A DNA stretch of 16,845 nucleotides from Saccoglossus kowalevskii (taxonomy: Eukaryota > Hemichordata > Enteropneusta > Harrimaniidae): NCBI RefSeq assembly GCF_000003605.2, contig NW_003120437.1, positions 7,193 through 24,037 of the forward strand. The letters run 5' to 3'. Below, in pieces: positions 10,501-15,695 of the stretch. Each line of letters begins with the position of its first letter. Position 1 is the stretch's first letter. The notes below the pieces were generated by a model. That model ran no database searches. It was given only the letters and a program-made list of their open reading frames with translations, and was not told the DNA's origin. The translations under genes and the position numbers were made by a program.

Positions 10501-13500
10501 CATCCCTTGATCATAGTTTAGACCCCCAGCATAAATAATTGTACATCCCTTGATCATAGTTTAGACCCCCCAGCATAAATAATTGTACATCCCTAGATCA
10601 TAGTTTAGACCTCCCAGCATAAATAATTGTACATCCCTTGATCATAGTTTAGACCTTCCAGCATAAATAATTGTACATCCCTTGATCATAGTTTAGACCC
10701 CCCAGCATAAATAATTGTACATCCCTTGATCATAGTTTAGACCCCCCAGCATAAATAATTGTACATCCCTTGATCATAGTTTAGACCCCCCAGCATAAAT
10801 AATTGTACATCCCTAGATCATAGTTTAGACCTCCCAGCATAAATAATTGTACATCCCTTGATCATAGTTTAGACCTCCCAGCATAAATAGTGATGATCAA
10901 TCCCATTATTCTAGCTTTGCTCCCAACATAAATAATCATCCAACTATTGATAATAGGTTACCCTCCACAGCAAGTTTTGCCCCCCGCATAAATAATTGTA
11001 CATCCCTTGATCATAGTTTAGACCTCCCAGCATAAATAGTGATGATCAATCCCAATATTCTAGCTTTGCTCCCAACATAAATAATCATCCAACTATTGAT
11101 AATAGGTTACCCTCCACAGCAAGTTTTGCCCCCCCCCCCCGCATAAATAATGATAAGTCCCTTGATTCAACTTTAAAGAAAGTTCCCTTTGATTCTAGAT
11201 TCCTCCAATGAAATAAATAATGGTTCATCCCTTAATTCTAGGTTACCTCATTGAATCTAGGCTAGCCCAGTGTAAGTAACAATATATCTCCCAATTTGAC
11301 TTGAGGCTTTAATAATTAACGGAACTCACCGCCTCTTTACATCCAGCACTCGCACCAGCATTAATCAATGTTTCGACTACTTCTCGTTGACCATACGACG
11401 ATGCATGGGTAACCAACGTTCGCTGATACTGTAACAATGCACAACACTAATTTTTAGATAACAGATGTTTCGTGGCCAGTAATAAGCCAAGAACCCATTA
11501 CACAATAAAAGCGCAATGGCAGCTCCGCAGTTGAAATGAAGCACATACAGTATGCAAGACAGAATTTGGTATGCCGAAAAAACCTGTCAACAAACAACCT
11601 GCTCTCTGATTGGTCTAACTGTTAGGCTTTGGTGGCCAATCAAGCACAATCTAGCCTGGCATTGACTTCTACTATGTGACGTGAAAGTATTCATGGCAGT
11701 GTAATATAATAGACCATTTTCCGTTCACTGCGAGAATCTCGCGTTATGCGTGAAATCGAACGTAAAAGCAGGACAAACAAAGGTCACAGCGTCGTAGTCG
11801 CGTCAAACATCGCGTGGGATTCGACAAACGCGAAAGTATTTCGGGGACATTTCCATGCTTAATAATGTGCTGTACACATTTGATGATAGGCAATTTCGAT
11901 TAAGTAAGGGTATTCGGAAGCAATATTCCTCTGTCGAAGATCGGCCGGTCAATGTAAGCTACGAAATAAAGAAATCGTTCGATTTTTGCGTAATAGAATA
12001 GTGCCTCTATTTTTAATATTCCACAACGTCTGAGTATATATCTGTGATCACCTTGAATGTCACATGATAATATCACGTGAGATTGGGAGTCAAACAATAA
12101 TGTACTTACATAAAAATATTTCCTATCCAAGTCTTCAACGTTACTGATGAACGATTTAATGACATCTAAATTTCCTTCTTGAGCAGCTCTGTAATAATCC
12201 TAGTAACATTGAAAAATAATAATCAAACAAATATTAATTTTTTTTTTTACCAATAATGGCCCAGTCTGAGGGGATGCGCATGTTGGGAAGATGCCCAATC
12301 AAACGCTGTGTAACATAGCGCCGTAAGACAAAGAACAAAATGTCGGAAATGGCGACGTGTAGCACGGTTACAAAATTCTTCTAGTAACCGTGCGTGTAGA
12401 GTGTGCTTAGGTTGTTTGCCAAACCCAAAAAACCGGCGCTGCATTTTTTCACCCAGTTTTCCATATTTTTTTATGCCAACGTTGCAGGTTGTTTGTGGCA
12501 TACTTCGTCAGCAAAGTGACAAATATTTATGTCGACGATATTTTAACAAAGTAATGAAACTGTCAACTCTGAAAGAAAATCTCAGAAACTCAACTCAACT
12601 GATCATTCAAGAGTTGAACTGTTGCCAAAAAAACGCTCTTAGAGTGTTGATACAATATACTAGTAGCTGATTGGCTGTTTATTTTTGTCGCATCTCCCCT
12701 CCTTGTCGTTAAGGGCGCCTATTAAATACACACTGTAGTGGTTCAATCTGCCAAGGGTTAGTTTGGAGGGGTGACCCGAAACAAACGTTCATTGGCTGGC
12801 GAAGATGCTTTACAATTCGCACTGCCAATCATGAGTCCAGCATTCCCGTCGTGCTTATGAAAAAACACAAAGGTTTATGACCGCTTGACCCTACTTTTCA
12901 ACACCCGTTTTCTAAAATTTAAATACGTAGCATTGGTATAGGCAAACAGTTACATGACAGGTACACACTGTACACGTTTCTAAATATGTAGTTTGTTTTA
13001 ATTTCTTTCTGTAAGACCCTTTTTATCCTTTCCTAAGGATTTTATGCGTCTAATAAAAAATATATATACATGTTTATAAATATATGTAAATTATAAAATC
13101 GTATTTACGCGAGAAACACAGTATAGTATCATCCAATGGCGTAGATACGAAGAATTTGAACTGATATTTATCAAGGAGCACAGACTTGTGTACGATTTGT
13201 TTTACTGTCGTGTTGTGAAACATCATAAAATTCAAGTATGGTGATCGCATCATATTTAGCCGCAGGTGTGTCCGACACAGTGTTTTTTTTTTCAAGTGCC
13301 TATATATACATGACATATTAACGCTCAGCTCAACTTTGCAAATACGATCCACTTCCGCGTAGCCTGGAACCCGGCCATTTACAGTGCTCGTTCTTCTCAG
13401 TGCACTCAAGAACGGTCTGGCAGTCGGCGTAGAATTCTGTGTCATCGCTGATTGGCTGTCTCCATGACTTCAGTACATTACCATGGAAACTCGCATGCGC

Positions 13501-13809
13501 AGACTGAGCAGGACATGAGACCCGGCCCACAGCCCTCCGACATATTCACTCGTCTATTATTCGTATATTTGTCCAAGTCTCGCGATAATAGATGGCATAT
13601 AGTCTAACATGGATGAATGTAAACTTTTTTTGTATTCTCACGCACCAATACGGAGCAGCGAATATAACGAATAAATAAAACAGTATTTCCTAGAGAATAA
13701 TTTATTTAGATTTAATACATGTACTTCAAATTGCACACCTGTAAGCAGAGCTCCTACAATGATCGAAATGGGCCATCATTTCAACGTACTCGTTGCGATA
13801 AGAATACAT
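1345..13809 (-). CDS. Ankyrin-Roc-COR (ROCO-family) protein gene, 12 exons, 3' end outside window
   Basis: Joining minus-strand exons 13809-13739, 12188-12110, 11428-11330, 9951-9853, 9127-9029, 8528-8379, 7419-7315, 6595-6479, 5444-5172, 3059-2933, 2053-1890 and 1533-1345 gives 1572 nt with no stop, and every border is GT-AG. Residues 24-199 are five ankyrin-type repeats and 200-234 a partial one. Residues about 250-407 are a Roc GTPase domain: P-loop GHCGAGKST at 258-266, a switch threonine at 291, DYAGH at 311-315 and SRAD at 395-398. From about 470 a COR domain begins, with VMHWDDY and LYNMGE. Family knowledge: Roc binds GTP and COR mediates dimerisation in LRRK, DAPK1 and MFHAS1 relatives; ankyrins bind partners. 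The role as a cytoplasmic signalling GTPase is inferred. No kinase domain precedes the ankyrins here, so DAPK1 orthology is unsupported unless exons lie upstream of the window. The C-terminus is missing. Confidence 0.9.
1534..1889 (-). other. Intron between exons 11 and 12
   Basis: 356 bp with no gene-like frame. It contains the perfect palindrome GTCACGTGAC at 1772-1781 and a run of nine T at about 1849-1857. I see no repeat copy in it. Confidence 0.85.
1890..2053 (-). CDS. Exon 11: end of Roc and Roc-COR linker (residues 407-461)
   Basis: 164 nt, beginning with the two bases that complete alanine 407. It reads KQVAKQITEDCSEIMKDHL, then VDECFVINGHEPDTADMARL, then a helix, RNLLNARITNVLQ. The CFVINGHEP strand fits the last Roc strand, and the following helix is typical of the step into COR. 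The acceptor is atgcgctag, preceded by a decamer tandem repeat, and the donor is CAG/gtaaaat. Confidence 0.9.
2067..2116. repeat. Decamer tandem repeat (AAATGTTAAT)n beside the exon 11 acceptor
   Basis: About 4.6 exact copies of AAATGTTAAT from 2071 to 2116, 14-60 nt upstream of the exon 11 splice acceptor in the sense of the gene. Read on the minus strand, each unit contains TTAAC, which fits the loose YUNAY branch-point consensus, with candidate branch adenosines at 2076, 2086, 2096 and 2106. Confidence 0.93.
2172..2316. mobile_element. Small palindromic element, about 50-bp inverted arms
   Basis: Arms 2172-2222 and 2267-2315 are inverted copies: both include GGTTATTACGA, AATACCT, AAAGTATGCAC and AGACAGTAC. 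They differ by about four substitutions and a 2-nt bulge. The 44-nt centre is GC-richer (agcgggagtatcgactgacg onward). It is flanked by ATAATA-like sequence on both sides. It fits a miniature inverted-repeat transposable element or a foldback; no coding capacity is seen. It lies in the intron between exons 10 and 11. Confidence 0.8.
2317..2932 (-). other. Remainder of intron 10
   Basis: No gene-like frame. A weak inverted pair, CTTCAAAAGTAACAC near 2604 and its partner near 2736-2750, is followed by GGGCGGTGGTCGTCG at 2746-2760, a motif seen again near 9659 and 9743. A short (AT)n run is at 2797-2808. Confidence 0.55.
2933..3059 (-). CDS. Exon 10: Roc G4 region (residues 365-406 plus 1 nt)
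   Basis: 127 nt. It reads VLHWLRLIKATNPSK, a charged loop, then KPTVILVASRADWAAQWEQE. The VILVASRAD strand is the G4 position, where most Roc domains have (T/N)(H/K)xD; here the motif is SRAD. The donor after GAAG is gtgggta, leaving one G that pairs with CT of exon 11 as alanine. A competing donor 4 nt later would run into a stop after splicing, which fixes the choice. The acceptor is ttttaaag, a weak one. Confidence 0.92.
3060..3690. repeat. Very AT-rich intronic stretch with degenerate GAATAT/ATTAAT motifs
   Basis: This part of intron 9 is built of variations on ATTATGAATATGAATGA, partly in loose 17-19 bp steps (for example 3583-3650). It resembles the clearer 18-bp repeat at 8262-8333 read on the other strand. 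Divergence is too high to define units with confidence. No exon is visible. Confidence 0.5.
3691..3878 (-). mobile_element. TACTGT-family MITE, degraded, inverted relative to the next copy
   Basis: Starts TACTATAAAATGATTTATTT and ends AGTATTCCACAGTA. Internal motifs GTATATTCGCTGGAT, TATGGAATTTAATTTTCACT and TTGACGAATGTTAAATATAGG match the copy at 3944-4155 in reverse complement. It is 188 bp, about 24 bp shorter than the intact copies. It has no coding capacity. Confidence 0.85.
3944..4155 (+). mobile_element. TACTGT-family MITE, intact 212-bp copy
   Basis: Terminal inverted repeats of about 30 bp: TACTGTAGAATACTTTATTT at the left, and the reverse complement of TACTGTGGAATACTTTATTT at the right, both continuing TCGCT(T)GGAA. 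The ends TA-CTGT and ACAG-TA suggest a TA target duplication, as for Tc1/mariner-type MITEs. Internal landmarks are GAAGGGATGATTCCATG and ACTCATCAAAAATCAG. Confidence 0.9.
4196..4600. repeat. Diverged tandem repeat, about 137-150 bp, three units
   Basis: Each unit has A-CATTCATG/CACTCGTG (4213, 4351, 4501), then CCAAATTGTRGYCAT, then TCMAGATGGTKACCAAACCA (near 4266 and 4401; shortened near 4553). Spacing is about 138 and 150 bp. An isolated relative, TCCAAGATGGCTACCAAACC, is at 4954-4973. It is noncoding and intronic. Confidence 0.75.
4601..5171 (-). other. Remainder of intron 9
   Basis: No exon is visible. CACGTG occurs at 4681 and 4828, and one isolated copy of the AAGATGGCTACCAAACC motif lies near 4957. 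A T-rich strand near 5118-5140 and A-rich sequence near 5055 are simple low-complexity tracts. Confidence 0.6.
5172..5444 (-). CDS. Exon 9: Roc GTPase core with switch I and DYAGH (residues 274-364)
   Basis: 273 nt, phase 0 at both ends, the largest exon seen. It starts with a proline-rich loop (TDAPPPGDDKY), then PTAGIEVENIFVPG, where threonine 291 is the likely switch I magnesium ligand. KVSLWDYAGHAEFF follows, where DYAG is the G3 motif. MFLGARTATFVVLYQIAD is the next buried strand. It ends in a basic stretch, PFEIMEEQKNK. The acceptor is tatcacag and the donor gtaagac. In many Roc domains the residue after G3 glycine is Q; here it is H. Confidence 0.95.
5761..5893. mobile_element. Possible short element with 18-bp inverted ends
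   Basis: CGTCACCTGCACACGCGT at 5761-5778 is the inverse of 5876-5893 with 16 of 18 matches. The interior is GC-richer than the surrounding intron (ACACGCGCTAAAAACGC, CATGGGTAGACAC). It could be a MITE remnant; no target duplication is clear. The rest of the intron between exons 8 and 9 (5445-6163) shows no exon. Confidence 0.5.
6164..6374. mobile_element. TACTGT-family MITE, second subfamily, 211 bp
   Basis: The left end is TACTGTAAAAGGATTAATTA and then TTCACTGGGTTTTAATTTTGC. The right end, reverse complemented, is TACTGTAAAATAACTTATTT followed by TCACTGGGTTTAAATTTCGC. Length and end motif match the TACTGT elements at 3944 and 14677, but the interior differs (GACTGGAAAATGCGCTAAAT). A partial second copy, TTCACTGGCTTTTAATTTTG onward, follows directly at 6374-6430. 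Confidence 0.85.
6479..6595 (-). CDS. Exon 8: start of Roc GTPase domain with P-loop (residues 235-273)
   Basis: 117 nt, phase 0 at both ends. It holds strand beta-1 and the G1 motif: VGKLYICGHCGAGKSTLKRS. Lysine 264 and serine 265 are the predicted phosphate and magnesium ligands of a GxxxxGKS P-loop. In ROCO proteins this motif follows a short amphipathic lead like the EKVYQELMIEKGVPV seen here. The acceptor is atttcag and the donor gtgagta. Confidence 0.94.
6596..7314 (-). other. Intron 7
   Basis: No exon is visible. The 116-codon plus-strand frame at 6949-7299 depends on A and T tracts and has no family resemblance. Poly-A runs are near 6979, 7099 and 7219. CACGTG occurs at 6995. Confidence 0.7.
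7315..7419 (-). CDS. Exon 7: partial ankyrin repeat and linker to Roc (residues 200-234)
   Basis: 105 nt, phase 0 at both ends. DGRTPLEVTQSNIGRHCA is the first half of an ankyrin repeat, and RTTFYKGAEHVILGAKL is a capping or linker segment that does not follow the consensus. The acceptor is tttttcag after a run of T, and the donor is gtaatga. Position and open frame between ankyrin and Roc exons support it. Confidence 0.87.
7420..8261 (-). other. Intron 6, non-repetitive part
   Basis: No exon is visible. A purine-rich ggggaggggg tract is near 7510, and a GTCACGTGAC palindrome is at 8231-8240. A possible hairpin surrounds GCGCTGCGCATGTGCGAC near 7851. Nothing else can be supported. Confidence 0.6.
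8262..8333. repeat. 18-bp tandem repeat, four units
   Basis: ATTAGTATTCATGATCTA, ATTAATATTTATGATTGC, ATTGATATTCATGACCTC and ATTAATATTAATGATATA follow without gaps. It lies 46 nt beyond the exon 6 donor. The frame on the plus strand is open through it (INIYD/IDIHD-like) but no gene is supported. Confidence 0.88.
8379..8528 (-). CDS. Exon 6: enlarged ankyrin-type repeat with insertion (residues 150-199)
   Basis: 150 nt, phase 0 at both ends, 50 codons, so 17 codons longer than its neighbours. It starts KNNALYTILRYPIRHLTSSK. A charged stretch follows (FEESVQKQEDA), and it ends with the second ankyrin helix and loop, LGIVKLLVEADINIDHIS. It reads as one ankyrin repeat with an insertion between its two helices. 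Acceptor catttcag and donor gtaagtt are good. Confidence 0.9.
8664..8974 (+). repeat. Dispersed 311-bp repeat, copy A (intron 5)
   Basis: Matches 14257-14577 in the same orientation with only scattered substitutions and a few indels. Shared landmarks are GGCGGACATCCGGGCATTTT, ACGTGTGTAACATATATAAA, TTTGGTTGTTCGGGATTACT, TTTGTGTTGTTTTCTCGA and GTTCCACAGCAGCGCG. No terminal inverted repeats, poly-A tail or TG...CA ends are evident. It is probably a non-autonomous mobile element of unrecognised class, or a segmental duplication. Confidence 0.9.
9029..9127 (-). CDS. Exon 5: ankyrin repeat 4 (residues 117-149)
   Basis: 99 nt, phase 0 at both ends. It begins EGQTPLYLATLNNNIEVVKV and continues LIQYRCDVNSLFE, an ankyrin repeat with the canonical TPLYLA turn and an asparagine-rich loop replacing the usual G-H. 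The acceptor is ttttacag and the donor gtgagaa. Confidence 0.95.
9128..9852 (-). other. Intron 4
   Basis: No exon is visible. An inverted pair, GACGGTGGTCGTC (9659-9671) and GACGACCACTGCC (9743-9755), brackets about 70 bp, and the same GTGGTCGTCG motif occurs near 2751. This may be a short foldback element. The plus-strand 102-codon frame at 9507-9815 crosses this element and has no recognisable domain. Confidence 0.55.
9853..9951 (-). CDS. Exon 4: ankyrin repeat 3 (residues 84-116)
   Basis: 99 nt, phase 0 at both ends. This is a near-consensus ankyrin repeat: NGNTAIHFASHNGHSSVVEV and then LLRHGVDPNCKNN. It is the best-conserved repeat of the gene and makes the family call secure. The acceptor is gtctacag and the donor gtaagca. 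Confidence 0.96.
10306..10879. repeat. 44-bp minisatellite, about 13 units
   Basis: The unit is CCTCCCAGCATAAATAATTG, then TACATCCCTTGATCATAG, then TTTAGA. Copies are nearly identical; the variants are CCCTAGATC for CCCTTGATC and a variable C run. It lies in intron 3, between exons 3 and 4. Less regular AT-rich precursors of the motif (cataaatatcgatccatccc) are visible from about 10229. Confidence 0.96.
10880..11160. repeat. 149-bp duplicated extension of the 44-bp minisatellite
   Basis: A longer unit containing TAGTGATGATCAATCCCA, CTAGCTTTGCTCCCAACATA, ATAATCATCCAACTATTG and CCTCCACAGCAAGTTTTGCC starts near 10888 and again near 11037, exactly 149 bp apart. Each ends with a C run (6, then 12) and GCATAAATAAT. 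A looser decay of the same motif continues to about 11230. Confidence 0.93.
11330..11428 (-). CDS. Exon 3: ankyrin repeat 2 (residues 51-83)
   Basis: Exactly 99 nt, phase 0 at both ends, encoding one 33-residue ankyrin repeat. It contains TLVTHASSYGQREVVETLI followed by NAGASAGCKEA. The helix pattern THASSYGQREVVETLINAGA matches the ankyrin consensus except for the first proline turn. The acceptor is gttacag and the donor gtgagtt. Confidence 0.93.
11429..12109 (-). other. Intron 2
   Basis: No exon is visible and no repeat is recognised. CACGTG occurs at 12074. The 76-codon minus-strand frame at 11900-12130 is only the read-through of exon 2 past its donor. Confidence 0.65.
12110..12188 (-). 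CDS. Exon 2: first ankyrin-type repeat (residues 24-50)
   Basis: The exon begins with one base that completes the split arginine codon and reads AAQEGNLDVIKSFISN, a divergent ankyrin repeat with the usual AA-x-x-G-x-L/H helix-turn pattern. The donor is TTTTAT/gtaagta. The acceptor is the attacag ending at 12189. A second acceptor (ttactag) lies 11 nt upstream and would shift the frame into a stop if joined to exon 1, but would keep the ankyrin frame if joined to a phase-0 exon. Confidence 0.85.
12189..13738 (-). other. Intron 1
   Basis: No further exon is identified. A 10-bp perfect hairpin is formed by GCACGGTTAC (12362-12371) and GTAACCGTGC (12384-12393) with a 12-nt loop. Minus-strand frames at 13074-13530 lack recognisable domains. 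Short AT runs are at about 13060-13085 and 13301-13312. Confidence 0.6.
13739..13809 (-). CDS. Exon 1 coding part, probable start codon (residues 1-23 plus 2 nt)
   Basis: The frame reads MYSYRNEYVEMMAHF and then DHCRSSAY, and the last two bases AG wait for exon 2. The donor is CAG/gtgtgc, weaker than the others. Only this frame is open across the exon, and its two-base overhang fits exon 2 exactly, giving CRSSAYRAAQEGNLD, which supports it as real coding sequence. A good acceptor (tttgtgttctcag) ends at 13825, so the exon may start at 13824 with 15 nt of 5'UTR after an upstream noncoding exon. Alternatively transcription may start nearby and run through. The frame stays open upstream, so an N-terminal extension cannot be excluded, but the methionine at 13809 is the first in this exon. 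Confidence 0.72.
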
Positions 13810-13862
13810 GGGTTCTTTTATACGCTGAGAACACAAATGATTAACGCAGGTGACCCACAGTT

Positions 13863-13886
13863 TTAGCGTCTCCGTCCGTCCGCCAT
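13863..13886 (-). other. Short upstream ORF candidate, 7 codons plus stop
   Basis: The minus strand has ATGGCGGACGGACGG in a favourable initiation context (gaga before the ATG, G after it), followed by GAGACGC and TAA. It sits 54 nt before the chosen start codon. If the transcript runs unspliced from here into exon 1, this is a uORF that would reduce translation of the main frame. A TATA-like taaatataga lies just upstream of it on the minus strand. Transcription start is not shown by the sequence, so this is speculative. Confidence 0.3.
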
Positions 13887-14256
13887 TCTCTATATTTAGT
13901 TTAGTCCGGCGTTGTTTTGATCATGTGAATGGGGTTAATGTTGCTCACTGTAATTATCAATGAATTGCCGATCATTCCTGGAGGAATTTGCGAAGTTCTG
14001 AAACTGTTTTGAAAATAAGTTTATTCTACGTTACGCCTCGGTTATCATTTCAGAACAACCCCACTCGCAGTGCGCCCGCATACGTTCAAACCTTGAAATG
14101 GTTATGCAAATGAGCAATCTTTAGGAACCCGAAAGTCCAAGTCAATTGTTGTGGATCATGCCGTGCGTGACTCACTTGTGTGTGAGCGCGTGACACCTGG
14201 TCTCGTCTGTAAATAGACCAGCCGTGGACGCATTGTGTGTTGAGGGCGATGGACCC

Positions 14257-14577
14257 TATCCTCGGGGGCGGACATCCGGGCATTTTCACCGCCTGGCAAC
14301 CCGCGGCGGTAAAAACAAAGGCCCAAAACTCGCAGAAAATGGTACTTTGGAGTGATTGTTGAGACTCCTCTGAACAGTGCAACAAGATTATCCCTACGTG
14401 TGTAACATATATAAATTTGGTTGTTCGGGATTACTTCAAAGTTGAGTTTGTGTTGTTTTCTCGAATTTTCACCGGCTCGACCGGCGTTCCACAGCAGCGC
14501 GCACAGAGCCCATAGAAATGCATGGTACAGTGGTGCGCGTCTTAGCAACGTGGAACGTCTGTGACGTAGCGTCGCCA
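14257..14577 (+). repeat. Dispersed repeat, copy B (321 bp), upstream of the gene
   Basis: Same orientation and landmarks as copy A at 8664-8974; copy B is about 10 bp longer, mainly from an extra run around GAACAGTGCAACAAG. It ends about 430 bp upstream of exon 1. Its plus strand contains CATATATAAATTTGG, a TATA-like sequence, but no transcript is shown. Confidence 0.9.
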
Positions 14578-14613
14578 CGTGCAGAAAGCTGGGGATTACT
14601 CTAATACATTGTA

Positions 14614-14635
14614 CACGTGGTGGTGGTGGTGGTCG
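14614..14635. repeat. Short (GTG)n microsatellite
   Basis: ACACGTGGTGGTGGTGGTGG followed by TC, directly after the dispersed repeat copy B and before a TACTGT MITE. Confidence 0.85.
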
Positions 14636-14676
14636 GGAAGGGGGTATGTGCTATAACAGTGACTGGGGTATACAAG

Positions 14677-14888
14677 TACTGTAAAATACTTTATTTTTGG
14701 TTGGAAGTTATTTAGCGATTTTCACTGAAGGGATGATCCATTCAAAATAAAATCTGGCAAATATGCCTTTTTTCCATAGTTTACAGTCAACTCATCAAAA
14801 ATCAGCGTAAATAAATTCCATACAAAGCATGTAAAAAGTCATTTCTGAGCAAAAAATAATTTTAGTTAAAATAAAGTACTTCACAGTA
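14677..14888 (+). mobile_element. TACTGT-family MITE, 212 bp, upstream of the gene
   Basis: The ends TACTGTAAAATACTTTATTT and (reverse complement of the right end) TACTGTGAAGTACTTTATTT match the family. The interior GAAGGGATGATCCATTC and ACTCATCAAAAATCAGCG matches the copy at 3944-4155 in the same orientation, and the length is the same. No coding capacity. Confidence 0.9.
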
Positions 14889-15343
14889 AATAAACTTTCA
14901 TACAATTCAGATCGATTTTTCCTGTAATCATCGATAAATATTTGTACCCTGATCATAAAATATCTATTTCTTGATTAATTTCAAGTTTATAACTCTAACT
15001 GATGCTTCAGCTCGATATTGGTGACGCCGTCCTGCAATCTCAAAGCAGTCACCTCCGATTGCATCATCTATATACCATCGGGCACCCACGACTCTGACAT
15101 AATTATATTCCATAAACATTCAATTCACAGGATGTTTATTTCAAACACAATGAAACTGACACTATACACCGCGTTACAATATGTACGCGTGCTTTCTCCA
15201 CGTAACATGTTACTTTCACAACAGAAACGAAAAGTGCAAACACCTTGCGTGGAAGAATACTGTTGTGTGGACTTGTGGGAGGGTATTTGCATTCTGCGCA
15301 TGCGTATCCAGTAGGATATTTTATTCATCTCCTAGTATAGATG

Positions 15344-15695
15344 TAGCCTGACATGTAGGCGTGAGTGGCGCCCTCGCCGGCCGAACGGCATCAGGCCCAC
15401 TATAGACCACTTTCCCGGAAGTCGAAGATACCGCGTTTCGCATGCGCGCGCATGTCGTTTTGGGGTGTAACGTAAACTTGCACGCGTGATATTGCATTTC
15501 CGGGTGTACCAATCGACGTCACACAAAAATGAAATTCCCTTCTATCGACTATCGGCAAACTGACTTGTTTGTATTTTCCGCCATGACAAAGCAGTAGTAT
15601 TTTTGCACCCCAGTTTTGCTACTTCCGGGAAAGTGGTCTATGTGTTGGGTTTGTAGCACCGCTGAGGGCGCAACTCACACCACCTCGTCAGGCTA
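15344..15695. mobile_element. 352-bp TIR element with about 80-bp imperfect inverted ends
   Basis: The ends TAGCCTGAC (15344) and GTCAGGCTA (to 15695) are inverted, followed inward by GTGAGTGGCGCCCTC and its partner GAGGGCGCAACTCAC. Inside these is a perfect 21-bp pair at 15402-15422 and 15621-15641 (ATAGACCACTTTCCCGG...). A TA target duplication with GCCTGAC tips is possible but cannot be separated from the palindrome. The interior of about 200 bp is noncoding and contains GCATGCGCGCGCATG. It is a MITE, not related by sequence to the TACTGT family. Confidence 0.88.

Noticed and set aside
10306-11160. CRISPR-like array
   Set aside because: The whole 44-bp unit repeats, with no unique spacers, in a eukaryotic intron; it is a minisatellite.
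13074-13530. Minus-strand frames of 123 and 66 codons in intron 1 as extra exons
   Set aside because: No ankyrin or other domain pattern and no acceptor-donor pair preserving the exon 1 to exon 2 phase was found.
13863-13886. ATGGCGGACGG as the main start codon
   Set aside because: Its frame stops after seven codons and it is out of frame with exon 1; kept only as a uORF candidate.
14156-14578. 140-codon minus-strand frame with ATG
   Set aside because: It lies within the dispersed repeat; the second copy at 8664-8974 does not keep the frame, and no domain is recognisable.
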